A DNA stretch of 64,000 bases from assembly GCF_003308995.1 (NCBI RefSeq), contig NZ_QFFJ01000001.1, positions 1,550,001 to 1,614,000 of the forward strand, given 5' to 3'. The notes below the pieces were generated by a model, which saw only the letters and a program-made list of their open reading frames with translations, did not search any database and was not told the DNA's origin. Below, in pieces: positions 1 to 9,437 of the stretch. The position numbers and the translations under genes are program-made. The stretch comes from Chitinophaga flava (lineage in GTDB: Bacteria > Bacteroidota > Bacteroidia > Chitinophagales > Chitinophagaceae). Numbering within the stretch: the stretch's first letter is position 1; every line of letters starts with the position of its first letter.

Positions 1-359
1 CCAAAACGAAATGGATATCCCCATGATTTTTTATTCTGAATAAATTCCAATTGGTCTATCAATGGAATAATCTGCGCTTCGCTACAATCCCGGAATTGAA
101 TATTTCTTCTGTAGGGTTCAAAATCTTCGGTCATTTTGAACTGGTATACTTCTTCATCCATCACTTCTCCGACAGCAGTAAAAGCCTGGCATTTTTCTAC
201 TCCGGTCATGGTTTGTTTGGCAGAATAAATAATAATCCCGTCTCCTTTTTTCATTCGTTTTAAGGGGGCCTGCTTACCATGACAAACCTGTATAAAATTG
301 CCACTCACACCCCGCAAAGTATGTTCTTTTGATATACTAGCCATCCAGTATTTTCTCAT
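1..359 (-). CDS. EVE domain protein (UPF0310-like), C-terminal part beyond window
   Basis: Reading leftwards from the ATG at 359 the frame stays open to the window edge (about 119 codons) and gives MRKYWMASISKEHTLRGV, then QVCHGKQAPLKRMKKGD, KCQAFTAVGEV and WGYPFRFG. This series is characteristic of the EVE domain (PUA-like fold), a family thought to bind modified bases in nucleic acid and often tied to restriction or RNA modification. The ATG overlaps the stop of the upstream SRPBCC gene by four bases (ATGA, 356-359), so the two are probably translationally coupled. The family is usually about 145-160 residues, so most of the protein is present. The substrate is unknown. Confidence 0.8.
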   Translation of the reverse strand, partial: MRKYWMASISKEHTLRGVSGNFIQVCHGKQAPLKRMKKGDGIIIYSAKQTMTGVEKCQAFTAVGEVMDEEVYQFKMTEDFEPYRRNIQFRDCSEAQIIPLIDQLEFIQNKKSWGYPFRF

Positions 360-781
360 ATGCTGATTTTTTTAGCGTGTTCAATTTGATTAGCGACATC
401 TTCCGGCATGTGATCCATAATATTTTTTGCCACCAGTTTTACCCAGAGAGAAGACAGCAAACCCTTAACAGACATGGTAACGGTGATTTTTAATCCTTCC
501 GGCGTTTCTTCATAGAGATGATCACCATACATTTTTGCCAAAGGGAAACTGGTCATATCTGTAAACCTTTTGTTGGGGATGATTTCCATCAGCCGGATTT
601 TTACTTTTGGACCGCCTTTGGGTTTAAGGATGAAATGTTCTCCCACTTTAAATTCTCCCTGTAGTTTTGAGAATTCCACACCGCCGTCCCAGTTTTTCCA
701 GTTGTCGATGTCTGTAGTGAGTTTCCAGATCTGTTCTTTAGTGATTTCTTTAGTAACTACGGAATAGGATTTTGTCCACAT
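356..781 (-). CDS. SRPBCC family protein (START/polyketide-cyclase-like fold)
   Basis: 141 residues, the normal length for a single SRPBCC (Bet v1/START-like) domain. The opening MWTKSYSVVTKEITKEQIW followed by DIDNWKNWD is the usual first strand and helix of the polyketide cyclase/lipid-transport branch, and the C-terminal helix (about residues 120-141) closes the cavity. There is no signal peptide, so it should be cytoplasmic. These proteins bind small hydrophobic ligands in a deep pocket and the ligand cannot be read from sequence. It shares a four-base overlap with the EVE gene downstream. The family call is good, the function is open. Confidence 0.75.
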   Translation of the reverse strand: MWTKSYSVVTKEITKEQIWKLTTDIDNWKNWDGGVEFSKLQGEFKVGEHFILKPKGGPKVKIRLMEIIPNKRFTDMTSFPLAKMYGDHLYEETPEGLKITVTMSVKGLLSSLWVKLVAKNIMDHMPEDVANQIEHAKKISI

Positions 782-1015
782 GTTTTTTATGTTTTACGAT
801 TATATGTACAAATATAATAAGTACACTTATAATAACAAAGCTTATCTTCCTATAGTTAGCAGACTTATAATTCAATTAATTGATTATCAATTTTTTAAAA
901 TCAAATATTTTTTTTAGAAAGATTTACCAAACCGAACGGCAGGTAAGCCAGAGAGGGGCATATAGATCCGAAAAAACAACAACACCGCTATTACTCAGGG
1001 TTATATGAATAAAAT

Positions 1016-1041
1016 CGGGCTGACTTCAAAAGCCAGCCCAA
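1016..1041 (-). terminator. Probable terminator after the lipoprotein gene
   Basis: GGGCTGACTT (1017-1026) pairs with AAGCCAGCCC (1030-1039) with one bulged mismatch. On the minus strand the stem is followed by GATTTTATT, a weak T-run. It lies 37 bases past the stop of the lipoprotein gene. Confidence 0.5.
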
Positions 1042-1077
1042 CATATCTCTACAATTATCCTTTATACTAATTAACTA

Positions 1078-1707
1078 CTATTTCAAATAATCTTTCAGCT
1101 TTTCACCCGCTAATTCACCATTTGTTTCAACTCCTTGCTGGCCGATAACCTCCCTGTTCTTATTCAACTTTAACAAGAGATTATACCAATAATCGCCTCC
1201 CATGGAAGATACAAGGTTCATCCTTATAAGTAAATAATCACTTCCATTTTGGGTTGTATGCCCAATGTAAGTTGGCAACATTAAGGAAGCATCTCTGATT
1301 GCAGATTCCAATTCAACCTGCCTGTTATTTATCAGCAAAACCGCATTTTTTTCCTTTAACTCATTTATAATGTTAGCTGAATCAGATGGAGTATTTAACG
1401 AATCAACAACATCAAGAACACTTTGAAGATATAATACACACTGAATATTATCAATCGAATTCTTAAAATAAGTTACCTGCATCGTATCATTAACAGGGAA
1501 ATAGGCAGACCTGATTTCCTGCTCATGGTAAACACCGTCAGACAACAATTTGACCGCCGTTGTCACAGTATCCTTCATATTTACAGATACGGAATCATTC
1601 TCCTGATGACTACCGTGGCAGCCAGAACAAGAGATCAATTGAATAGATAATGAAAATAGACCAAGGATCAGATATATCCTCATATATTCTTGGAAGAATT
1701 TCAGCAT
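1078..1707 (-). CDS. Uncharacterised lipoprotein
   Basis: 209 residues. The N-terminus carries a lipoprotein signal peptide ending LISC|SGC (lipobox near residues 24-27), so the mature protein should be anchored in a membrane through the first cysteine. The remainder is hydrophilic with no domain I recognise. A second methionine at residue 9 (ATG at 1683) gives a cleaner signal peptide (MRIYLILGLF) and may be the true start. It is a single gene with its own terminator and no linked neighbours, so context says little. The coding call is supported by the signal peptide and terminator; function is unknown. Confidence 0.65.
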   Translation of the reverse strand: MLKFFQEYMRIYLILGLFSLSIQLISCSGCHGSHQENDSVSVNMKDTVTTAVKLLSDGVYHEQEIRSAYFPVNDTMQVTYFKNSIDNIQCVLYLQSVLDVVDSLNTPSDSANIINELKEKNAVLLINNRQVELESAIRDASLMLPTYIGHTTQNGSDYLLIRMNLVSSMGGDYWYNLLLKLNKNREVIGQQGVETNGELAGEKLKDYLK

Positions 1708-2233
1708 GCGTAAACGAAGTTAATTAGGAGATCTGTCCCATTTTTCCACTTAATCCAACCTTTCCTAGTCAACGGAGAATTCTGAACAGAATTAGATGGA
1801 GTATACATGAATAAACTATTCAGGTGGATCTTGCCGGGCCAACATTAATAGGTTATCGATGTATTCACAGGTACAGGAATTTTTTTACTTTTTGAAAAAG
1901 GTATATCTGGCTTAAGGGACAATCTATACTTTGTAAAAATAACTAAAGCTTTTCTTTTTTCAATCCCACCTTAATGTAAGGTTGCCCGAAGCAATTATAA
2001 TCAAATTTACTCCAGATAAAGAATAAGATCCCATAAAGAAATCCGTATCTGTCGTAGTTTCAGCATTCATAAAGTGTCCCTATCTCAAAAGTAAAAATCA
2101 GTAACCGACATATTTGTTATATCTATCCATAAAAAATCTGATTTTTCACTTGACGCCTATATTACATCATGCGGTGAATAACACACCCATGTATCAAATT
2201 CATTACCTTTGAATTATATAAGGGCAGAAAGCT
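1708..2233. other. 526-base intergenic region, mostly featureless
   Basis: AT-rich DNA between the divergent lipoprotein and AraC genes. I see no coding frame with family similarity, no strong hairpin and no repeat. The only clear signal is a TACCTTTG -7 box at 2204-2211 serving the AraC gene. Confidence 0.5.
2204..2211 (+). promoter_or_regulatory. -7 box of the AraC-family gene
   Basis: TACCTTTG fits the Bacteroidota -7 consensus TAnnTTTG exactly and sits 22 bases before the ATG at 2234. A TTTG at -33 is not obvious. Confidence 0.5.
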
Positions 2234-3181
2234 ATGACAACCAAACTCATTCCCACTGAATCACTGGTACAATTCTACAAACGCACCGGTCAGGACATTC
2301 CATCAGAACTTCTCCAGGAATCCGGCAAAGCACATTTCAATGTTCGTGAAACCCTTACTACTACCCGTAAAACACCTTTCAACCGACGCGACTATTTCAA
2401 AATATGCCTGAGCCAAACTCCTGTAAAAGCAAGTGGCACCCTGTTGTATAATGATCAGGAAATACCGCTCAATCAATGCTGTATGATTTTTACCAATCCT
2501 GCGGTGCCCACTTCCATAGAAGTAAATGTACCGTTTAACCGCTTTTATTGTTTATTCAACGCGCCATTTATCGAAGGATGTATCCCCTCTGATATACAAC
2601 ACGCCTGCCCTCTGTTCAATCCTTCCCTACTGCCGGTAATACCACTCACAAAAGAAGAAAGACAACGGATAAGCACATACTTCATGCAAATGCAAGTGCT
2701 GCAGGACACCGACTATCCTTTTAAATGGGATATGATACGCAACCTGCTGCAACTGCTCATTCATGAAGGCATCCGCTTACAACAAAACCACGAGACACCG
2801 GCTTCTTTGGTGCGCGACCGGCTCGTGAATGATTTCTTCGCCTTACTGAACAAACAGTTCCCGGTAGATTCACCTGAATCTCCTTTGAAATTATTAACAC
2901 CAGCCCATTTTGCCGGTCTGCTACATGTGCATGTAAACCATTTAAACAGCGTAGTAAAAAAACATACGAATAAAACCACCCGCGAAATTATTCATGAACG
3001 TGTAATCACCGAAGCGAAAACGTTGCTGCGTAATACCAACTGGAACATCTCAGAGATTGCCTATGCACTGGGCTTTGAATACCCTTCTCACTTCAATAAA
3101 TACTTCAAGCAGTTTACCACCCAAACACCTTTGGAGTTTCGCATGGGGAGGAAAACGGTAATATCAGGGAAGTTATCTTGA
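2234..3181 (+). CDS. AraC family transcriptional regulator
   Basis: 315 residues. The C-terminal 90 residues (about 215-305) form the double helix-turn-helix of AraC/XylS regulators: LLTPAHFAGLLHVHVNHLN for the first HTH, then ISEIAYALGFEYPSHFNKYF followed by TPLEFR, the family signature. The N-terminal 200 residues are the variable ligand or interaction half, with a beta-rich start resembling AraC cupin domains. A Bcr/CflA-type exporter starts 112 bases downstream on the same strand, so it is a good candidate regulator of that pump. The inducer is unknown. Start supported by a -7 box 22 bases upstream. Confidence 0.88.
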   Translation: MTTKLIPTESLVQFYKRTGQDIPSELLQESGKAHFNVRETLTTTRKTPFNRRDYFKICLSQTPVKASGTLLYNDQEIPLNQCCMIFTNPAVPTSIEVNVPFNRFYCLFNAPFIEGCIPSDIQHACPLFNPSLLPVIPLTKEERQRISTYFMQMQVLQDTDYPFKWDMIRNLLQLLIHEGIRLQQNHETPASLVRDRLVNDFFALLNKQFPVDSPESPLKLLTPAHFAGLLHVHVNHLNSVVKKHTNKTTREIIHERVITEAKTLLRNTNWNISEIAYALGFEYPSHFNKYFKQFTTQTPLEFRMGRKTVISGKLS

Positions 3182-3292
3182 TTCCTAAGCAACCGGAGCC
3201 ACATTTGATTTGTATAACCATTCCTTTGAAACGTGTAATTTCCATAGTAACCGGCCTTCCTAACTTTACAGCGCTAATTTAAAGCAACAAGT

Positions 3293-4552
3293 ATGAGAAG
3301 GATCAAAGAATCTAGAATAGGTTGGAATACAATCATGTCGCTATGCCTGATACCATTATCGGGGTTTGCCATGGACATATTTATTCCCTCCCTACCCGAC
3401 ATGGCGGTGCAACTACACACTTCACCGGCCTCTATTCAACTTACGCTTTCACTCTTCATCATCAGCTATGGTATTTCGCAACTGATCGTAGGTGGACTGA
3501 TTGACATCTATGGCCGATATATGCCGAATATGATATCAATACTGGTATTCAGTGCGGCTAGCTTTATCATTGCTTACTCTACCAATCTGCAGATGATCTA
3601 TGCTATGCGTATACTACAGGGATTTACCGTAGCAGTGATTGCAATAAGCAAGCGCGCCTTTTTTATAGACATCTATAAAGGAGAAGCCTTAAAGAAATAC
3701 ACGAGCATGTTCTCGGTGATCTGGGCTATCGCGCCAATTGTAGCACCTTTCCTGGGTGGATTTTTTCAGACAACCTGGGGTTGGTCTTCCAACTTCATGT
3801 TCCTGGGATACTTCGGATTAGTGTTCTTCATGGTTGAACTGATCATTGGCGGCGAATCGATGAAAGTGGCACAGCCATTCAGTGTACAGTCAATGGCACA
3901 AACGTACGGCAGCATGATCAAAACACCGGATTTTACCTCTGGTCTGGTAGTACTCGGACTAGCCTATGGTATGATATTACTGTATGGTATGTGCAGTCCA
4001 TTTTTGATTGAGCATCAGTTACATTTCTCCGCCGCAACAACAGGCTATTGCTCATTGTTCTCCGGAGTGTCGGTGATGATCGGCGGATCGGTATCAAGAA
4101 TACTGGTGAGTAAACCATTGGGCAAAAAAATGATGCTGGCCAGTGTAATACAGTTATTGGCGGTAGCCATTATGATACCGCTGACACGCTACTACCACAA
4201 TTTATCTACGCTGTTAATATATGTCTTCCTGCTGCACAGCACAGCCGGATTCATCTTCAATAATCTGATGTCGTATTGTTTGATCCGCTTTCCCCAATAT
4301 GCAGGCAAAGCAAGCGGTTTAACAGGCGGCGGTTTTGCAGTAGTGACTTCTATATTGAGCTCTTTGATGATCAATACCATTTCCATCACCAACCAGGTAA
4401 CACTGGGAATAGCTTATGGTATTATAGCTGTTATGATATTCCTGTTCCTGATAAAAACGAAATGGAAAGAGGCAGAAGAAAGAAAACCGGAGGGGAATGA
4501 AATAGTAGAAGAACAACCACTTCCAATACAATCAATACCAGTAGAAGCGTAA
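3293..4552 (+). CDS. MFS drug exporter, Bcr/CflA subfamily
   Basis: 419 residues with twelve predicted membrane helices. Helix 1 carries the acidic MDIFIPSLPDM motif typical of Bcr/CflA transporters; motif A reads GGLIDIYGRY (67-76); an antiporter-type motif C, APIVAPFLGGFF, lies at 147-158. These place it among 12-helix proton-driven drug exporters in the inner membrane. Substrates of the family include bicyclomycin and other antibiotics; the substrate here cannot be told. It follows an AraC-type regulator on the same strand. A TAACTTTA sequence at 3261-3268 may be its own weak -7 box. The C-terminal 30 residues are charged and cytoplasmic. Confidence 0.88.
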   Translation: MRRIKESRIGWNTIMSLCLIPLSGFAMDIFIPSLPDMAVQLHTSPASIQLTLSLFIISYGISQLIVGGLIDIYGRYMPNMISILVFSAASFIIAYSTNLQMIYAMRILQGFTVAVIAISKRAFFIDIYKGEALKKYTSMFSVIWAIAPIVAPFLGGFFQTTWGWSSNFMFLGYFGLVFFMVELIIGGESMKVAQPFSVQSMAQTYGSMIKTPDFTSGLVVLGLAYGMILLYGMCSPFLIEHQLHFSAATTGYCSLFSGVSVMIGGSVSRILVSKPLGKKMMLASVIQLLAVAIMIPLTRYYHNLSTLLIYVFLLHSTAGFIFNNLMSYCLIRFPQYAGKASGLTGGGFAVVTSILSSLMINTISITNQVTLGIAYGIIAVMIFLFLIKTKWKEAEERKPEGNEIVEEQPLPIQSIPVEA

Positions 4553-4610
4553 TGGATAAGAGATGATTATAAAGTTTGTAATGCTGGGGATGGGAAAATA
4601 TTGTATAAAG

Positions 4611-4638
4611 AAAAAGCCGCTATAGTAGCGGCTTTTTT
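4611..4638 (+). terminator. Intrinsic terminator after the MFS gene
   Basis: GCCGCTA (4616-4622) pairs with TAGCGGC (4626-4632), flanked by A5 on the left and T6 on the right, so it may act in both directions (MFS gene from the left, tmRNA from the right). Confidence 0.85.
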
Positions 4639-4763
4639 ATAATTTTTTGTTTATGACAATACTTATCGAACACCTTCTTTACACCCGATTTTCAGACACA
4701 ACCTATTGACTTAAAATGAAAAAGGTTACTGTTTTTTAGTTAAAACAGTAACCTTCCTGTTTG

Positions 4764-5134
4764 TGGAGATGGCGGGAATCGAACCCGCGTCCAAACATAT
4801 TCGCCGAAAGCTTTCTACATGCTTATTTATGCATTGGTTTGTCGGAACTCAGCAGGGGCATAACGAACCAACCTCGTTCTTATCCGTTTAGCTTCAGCGC
4901 TCACTCACAGAAACCATGAGCACCTATCCCTATGGGTTTGATGATTCAGCGGCGGGAGTCGCATAAGGCGACAACTCCAGGCGGCTATAATGGGTGTCTA
5001 ATCTCTGATTAGGCAGCCATGGCGTAGTTAGATTCGCCATATAAAGTTTGAATATTCAGATTAACGTGCTAATTATCCAACGCACGGCATGCTTACACTT
5101 TCAAAGACCTATGCTGTCAAAACCAGGCATCCCC
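4764..5134 (-). ncRNA. ssrA: tmRNA (transfer-messenger RNA)
   Basis: The 3' end (read leftwards) has the T-arm GCGGGTTCGATTCCCGC and the acceptor strand CATCTCCA; the 5' end at 5134 starts GGGGATG, which pairs with it with one G-U pair. CCA is not encoded (the DNA continues ACAA). The reading part GGC GAA TCT AAC TAC GCC ATG GCT GCC TAA (5038 to 5009) gives the degradation tag GESNYAMAA, ending in the usual small hydrophobic residues seen by ClpXP. Length is 371 nt, normal for a one-piece tmRNA. It rescues stalled ribosomes together with SmpB. A TATATTTG -7 box lies just upstream. Confidence 0.95.
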
Positions 5135-5150
5135 GATTTGATCTGAACTA

Positions 5151-5158
5151 CAAATATA
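5151..5158 (-). promoter_or_regulatory. -7 box of tmRNA
   Basis: On the minus strand TATATTTG fits TAnnTTTG and lies 16 bases before the mature tmRNA 5' end, leaving room for a short leader removed by RNase P. It directly abuts the T-run of the rseP terminator. Confidence 0.6.
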
Positions 5159-5159
5159 C

Positions 5160-5197
5160 GAAAAAAATATGGATTACGGAAAAACCGTAATCCATAT
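5160..5197 (-). terminator. Intrinsic terminator of rseP
   Basis: Perfect 13-bp stem: 5167-5179 pairs with 5185-5197 around a five-base loop, followed on the minus strand by seven Ts. It is placed 21 bases past the rseP stop. Confidence 0.9.
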
Positions 5198-5217
5198 CTC
5201 TAAAATATTAAAATGAT

Positions 5218-6564
5218 TTAGAACCACTTACTGATGATATTCCGCCAGAAGTCGAGTCCGTTAGCCAGCAACAGCAGGCCGAACAGTATCACCATACCAG
5301 CGATCTGAGCGTATTCCAGGAATTTCTCACCAGGTTTACGGCCGGTAATGATCTCATACAGCAGGAAGAGCACGTGTCCTCCGTCCAGCGCCGGAATAGG
5401 GAGAATATTCATGAAAGCCAGGATAATAGACAGGAAAGCTGTCATCTCCCAGAAGGTGAGCCAGTCCCAGGCTTCAGGGAACAGGTTACCAATACTCATA
5501 AAACCACCCAGTGACTCACTTACCTTCACTTCTTTGGATACGAAGATCAGTCTGAGTTGTTGTACATATCCTACCAGCTTATCAATACTCATCATAAAAC
5601 CAGCAGGGATAGCCTGTGGTAAGGTATAATTCACAACTTTATAATCGAAGAACTTCTCCGGATCCTGTGGATAGATACCCAGTTGGGCTTTATTATCCAG
5701 TTTCACCGGAATGGTCAGAGAGTCTTTCCCTCTCAGAATACCGATCGTCACTTCTTCATTCTTATGTTTACGCAGCTCCTTGGCGAAATCTGTGAAATAA
5801 GGCACAGAGAGGTTGTTGATAGACAGCATCTGATCACCAGGTTTGAACATACCGCCTTTGTCAGCGATCGATCCTTTTTCGAACCGGTCTGCATAATACG
5901 GATAACGTACATAGGCAAAAGGTTCCTTCTGTTTCAGCAGTGCGTTGATAAAGCCTGCAGGAACCGGGAAACTCATTTCTTTTCCATCGCGGACTACTTC
6001 AATGCTTTTAGCTTCACGCAAAATCACTTTACCAGTGATAGCGCCAAACCGATCTACTTTCTGGTGATTGACAGATACGATTTTATCGCCGTCGCGCAGA
6101 CCTATACTTTGCGCCAGAGAGTCTACTGTAACGCCGTATTTCACTGCATCGGTAGGCAGATATTTTTCGCCCCAATGCCATAAGATCATGCTATAGATAA
6201 GAATAGCCAGGAGAACGTTAACTGTCACACCGCCTACCATAATGATCAGCCGCTGCCAGGCTGGTTTGGCTCTGAATTCATAGGGTTGCGGTGGTTTAGC
6301 CATGGCTTCCTTGTCCATGCTTTCATCTATCATACCGGATATTTTTACATATCCGCCTAGTGGCAACCAACCAATACCGTATTCTGTTTCTCCTTTTTTG
6401 ATTTTAAAGAGAGAGAACCATGGGTCAAAGAATAAATAGAATTTTTCTACCCTGGTTTTAAACAATTTGGCGGGGATAAAGTGGCCTAACTCGTGCAATA
6501 CGACCAGTATAGAGAGTGACAGTAATAACTGCCCGGCTTTCACCAATATTACCTCTGTTGTCAT
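5218..6564 (-). CDS. rseP: RseP-type site-2 protease
   Basis: 448 residues. The zinc motif HELGH (24-28) sits in the first membrane helix and the second motif LDGGH (393-397) in a late helix: the two halves of the site-2 protease active site. Between them lie one or two PDZ domains (about 130-300; the part with GDKIVSVNHQKV and GDQMLSINNLSV). RseP cuts membrane-bound anti-sigma factors or leftover signal peptides inside the inner membrane. It follows dxr by 86 bases on the same strand, the order seen in many bacteria (dxr-rseP in the isoprenoid/envelope cluster), so the two are probably co-transcribed. A perfect terminator follows. Confidence 0.95.
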   Translation of the reverse strand: MTTEVILVKAGQLLLSLSILVVLHELGHFIPAKLFKTRVEKFYLFFDPWFSLFKIKKGETEYGIGWLPLGGYVKISGMIDESMDKEAMAKPPQPYEFRAKPAWQRLIIMVGGVTVNVLLAILIYSMILWHWGEKYLPTDAVKYGVTVDSLAQSIGLRDGDKIVSVNHQKVDRFGAITGKVILREAKSIEVVRDGKEMSFPVPAGFINALLKQKEPFAYVRYPYYADRFEKGSIADKGGMFKPGDQMLSINNLSVPYFTDFAKELRKHKNEEVTIGILRGKDSLTIPVKLDNKAQLGIYPQDPEKFFDYKVVNYTLPQAIPAGFMMSIDKLVGYVQQLRLIFVSKEVKVSESLGGFMSIGNLFPEAWDWLTFWEMTAFLSIILAFMNILPIPALDGGHVLFLLYEIITGRKPGEKFLEYAQIAGMVILFGLLLLANGLDFWRNIISKWF

Positions 6565-6650
6565 TTACTTTATTTCTGCTTTAATCTGCCCAAGATATCG
6601 GATTTCACAGATATTCCGGCAAAACTATTTGTTAATTTTCAACGGTTATT

Positions 6651-7817
6651 TTAGATAACGATAGAATTGATAAGGGATGCAGCGTGTTCACGCGCAGCAT
6701 TATCGCATTCATAATAATCGTGTAAAGTGGGTGCTTCGATAAATGGAATTTTGGCTATTGTTTCTTCAATTACCTCTGTCATCTGTAAGAATCCGATCCG
6801 GTTGCGGAGGAAAGCATGTACTACCTCTTCGTTGGCTGCATTCATCACGCAGGCGGTGTTTCCTCCTTTGTGCATTGCATCTATAGCGATAGCAAGGTTA
6901 CGGAATGTTTTGGTATCCGGCTGCTCAAAAGTGAGGGACGGATAATTCCGGAAGGAAAACCGGGGAAACTCATTGGCCAGACGGTCAGGGTATCCCAGTG
7001 CGTATTGTATAGGCAGTTTCATGTCGGGCAGGCCCATCTGAGCTTTCAGGGAACCGTCCACAAACTGAACCATGGAATGTATAATAGATTGAGGATGAAT
7101 CACTACCTCAATATTTTCAGGCTGAAGACCAAACATCCAGCGGGCTTCGATCATTTCCAGCCCCTTGTTCATCAGGGTGGCACAGTCGATGGTTATCTTA
7201 GCGCCCATGCGCCAGTTAGGGTGCTGCAGGGCATGATCTTTTTTTACATTGATGAGGAAGTTAGGCTTTTTACCCAGAAAAGGACCGCCGGAAGCGGTGA
7301 GTATCACCTTTTCTACTTTGCTGAAAGGCTCTCCTACCAGACATTGGAAAATGGCGGAATGTTCTGAATCTACCGGAATGATAGGCACATTTTTTCTGCG
7401 TGCGGTGGCCATTACGATATCTCCGGCTACTACCAGGGTTTCCTTGTTGGCCAGAGCTACCGGGGTACCCTGTTCAATGGCAGACAAGGTAGGAGCCAAA
7501 CCGGCAAAACCGATAATGGCGGCGAGCATCATATCGATAGAACTCCAGGAAGCTACTTCCACCATGGCTTTGGCACCGGCAAATACTTTGATGCCTTTGT
7601 CAAACAATACGTCTTTTACCTGTTTATATTTCTCCTCACTGCCAATCACCACAGCGTTGGGCTTAAATTTCAACGCCTGCTCGATCAGGAGGTCGGCGTT
7701 CTGTTGCGCAGTCAGCACTTCCACGCTGAATTTGTCGGGGTGTGCTGCGATCACTTCCAGTGCCTGTATACCAATGGATCCGGTGGACCCGAATATGGCA
7801 ATTCTTCGTTTATTCAT
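6651..7817 (-). CDS. dxr: 1-deoxy-D-xylulose 5-phosphate reductoisomerase
   Basis: 388 residues, normal length. The NADPH-binding start reads GSTGSIG (10-16); ALANKETLV, PVDSEHSAIFQ and MNKGLEMIEARWMFG are the diagnostic DXR blocks, carrying the metal-binding Asp/Glu residues. It turns DXP into 2-C-methyl-D-erythritol 4-phosphate, the committed step of the MEP isoprenoid pathway, in the cytoplasm. It lies between the GH3 gene upstream and rseP downstream, all on the minus strand with short gaps. Confidence 0.97.
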   Translation of the reverse strand: MNKRRIAIFGSTGSIGIQALEVIAAHPDKFSVEVLTAQQNADLLIEQALKFKPNAVVIGSEEKYKQVKDVLFDKGIKVFAGAKAMVEVASWSSIDMMLAAIIGFAGLAPTLSAIEQGTPVALANKETLVVAGDIVMATARRKNVPIIPVDSEHSAIFQCLVGEPFSKVEKVILTASGGPFLGKKPNFLINVKKDHALQHPNWRMGAKITIDCATLMNKGLEMIEARWMFGLQPENIEVVIHPQSIIHSMVQFVDGSLKAQMGLPDMKLPIQYALGYPDRLANEFPRFSFRNYPSLTFEQPDTKTFRNLAIAIDAMHKGGNTACVMNAANEEVVHAFLRNRIGFLQMTEVIEETIAKIPFIEAPTLHDYYECDNAAREHAASLINSIVI

Positions 7818-7911
7818 TACAGTGATTTACTTTTTTATCTTCAATTAACCGGAAAAGAGTGACCGGCCACCTGTTGATGGTACCGGATGCTACGATTATC
7901 TCCACTTTCGC

Positions 7912-9411
7912 TTATGGCTGCACATACCTGGTCAGTTCATCGGCCAGTTTTCTGTCATTGCTTAAACGTGGTACTTTGTTCTGTCCTCCCAGTTTTCCAA
8001 TAGCTTTCATATAATCAATGAAACCCTGTTTGCGTACGGTCCTTATTTTAAGGGGTTGTAATATATTACCGGTTAAAAGGTCATTATAATAGATGTTCTT
8101 CTGACGGAGGTTCTGGTCTACCTTCATTGCAAAAGCCTTCAGGTCTTTGGGGGTATTTTCAAACTCCACAAACCATTCATGGAAGGGCAGTTCTCCACTG
8201 GTCTGCACCATAGGGGCCACCGTAAATTCCGTGATATGGACATTTTCTTCCGCAGCTGCTTTCATCAGACTGTATTCCACTTCTTCTCCGATCACGTGTT
8301 CACCGAAGGCTGAAATAAAATGTTTGATCCTCCCGGTTACCAACAAACGGTATGGATTGGTGGAGATGAATTTCACCGTGTCGCCCAGGTTATATCCCCA
8401 CAATCCGGCGTTGTTGTTGATGACCATAGCGTAATTTACGCCGGTTTGAACATCTTTCAGCGACAGCCGGGTAGGATTTTCATTAAAAATTTCCTGTGCA
8501 GGTATAAACTCATAGAAAATACCGGAATTGGCATTTAATAAAAGGCCTTCCTGCTCCTGCGAATCCTGGAAGGCAAAAAAGCCTTCAGAAGCAGGGAACG
8601 TTTCAATTGTATGGATGGGACTGCCAATGGAAGCCATCAGTTTAGCCCGGTACGGCTCAAAGTTGACTCCACCGTACACCATCACATCAAAATTTTTAAA
8701 TATTTCTTTAATCTTCTTACCGTTGGTACGTTCCATCAGGCGGTCGAAATACATCTGTACCCAGGGTGGAATGCCACTGATCAGTGTCATATCCTGGTTG
8801 ATGGTTTCTTCCACAATCCTGTCCAGCTTGGTCTCCCAATCGTCTATGCAATTTGTTTCATATGTAGGAAGCTGGTTGGTACGCAGATAGCGGGGTATAT
8901 GGTGGTTTACGATCCCACTGAGGCGTCCGGTGGGGATACCACCTACCCTTTCCAGTTCAGGAGAACCGGAGAGGAAGATCATTTTACCATCAGCAAAAGC
9001 CGTATTACCGGTTTCGCCCATATAGTTGAGCAGAGCATTCCGGGCGGTATCTATATGATTGGAAATAGAATCTTTGGAGATAGGGATATATTTAACGCCA
9101 CTGGTAGTACCGGAAGTTTTGGCCAGATAGATAGGCAGACCTTTCCAGAGCACATTTTGTTTGCCCTCTTTGATTCTTTCTATATATGGTTTAAACTGCT
9201 CGTAATCCCGGATCGGTATAGCTTGTTTAAATTCATCGTAAGTACGTACTGCATCCAGTTTATGGTCATTTCCGAACTCCGTTTTTTTGCCTGTCTTTAT
9301 CAGTTCATCCAGGATTGCCTCTTGGTCTTCCACCGCCCTGAGCATTTCCTTCCTGATCTTGTTATGTACAATAGAAGCAAATGGTTTGGCTAGCAGTGAT
9401 TTAAACTTCAT
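7912..9411 (-). CDS. GH3 family acyl-adenylate/amidosynthetase-like protein
   Basis: 499 residues. Full-length match to the GH3 auxin-responsive family: SGTTSGVKYIPIS is the ATP-binding P-loop-like motif, and YGGVNFEPYRAKL, FPASEGFFAFQ and TGRIKHFISAFGEHVIGEEVE follow in the family order. Plant GH3 enzymes join amino acids to hormone carboxylates by way of an adenylate; the bacterial enzymes are common in Bacteroidota but their substrate is not known. No signal peptide. It is the first gene of the GH3-dxr-rseP run. The family is sure, the substrate is not. Confidence 0.9.
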   Translation of the reverse strand: MKFKSLLAKPFASIVHNKIRKEMLRAVEDQEAILDELIKTGKKTEFGNDHKLDAVRTYDEFKQAIPIRDYEQFKPYIERIKEGKQNVLWKGLPIYLAKTSGTTSGVKYIPISKDSISNHIDTARNALLNYMGETGNTAFADGKMIFLSGSPELERVGGIPTGRLSGIVNHHIPRYLRTNQLPTYETNCIDDWETKLDRIVEETINQDMTLISGIPPWVQMYFDRLMERTNGKKIKEIFKNFDVMVYGGVNFEPYRAKLMASIGSPIHTIETFPASEGFFAFQDSQEQEGLLLNANSGIFYEFIPAQEIFNENPTRLSLKDVQTGVNYAMVINNNAGLWGYNLGDTVKFISTNPYRLLVTGRIKHFISAFGEHVIGEEVEYSLMKAAAEENVHITEFTVAPMVQTSGELPFHEWFVEFENTPKDLKAFAMKVDQNLRQKNIYYNDLLTGNILQPLKIRTVRKQGFIDYMKAIGKLGGQNKVPRLSNDRKLADELTRYVQP

Positions 9412-9437
9412 GCCCGTTATTTTATAATTGAGAGTAT

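Noticed and set aside
51..263. A 70-codon plus-strand frame at the left edge
   Set aside because: It lies antisense to the EVE-domain gene, whose translation matches its family along the whole stretch.
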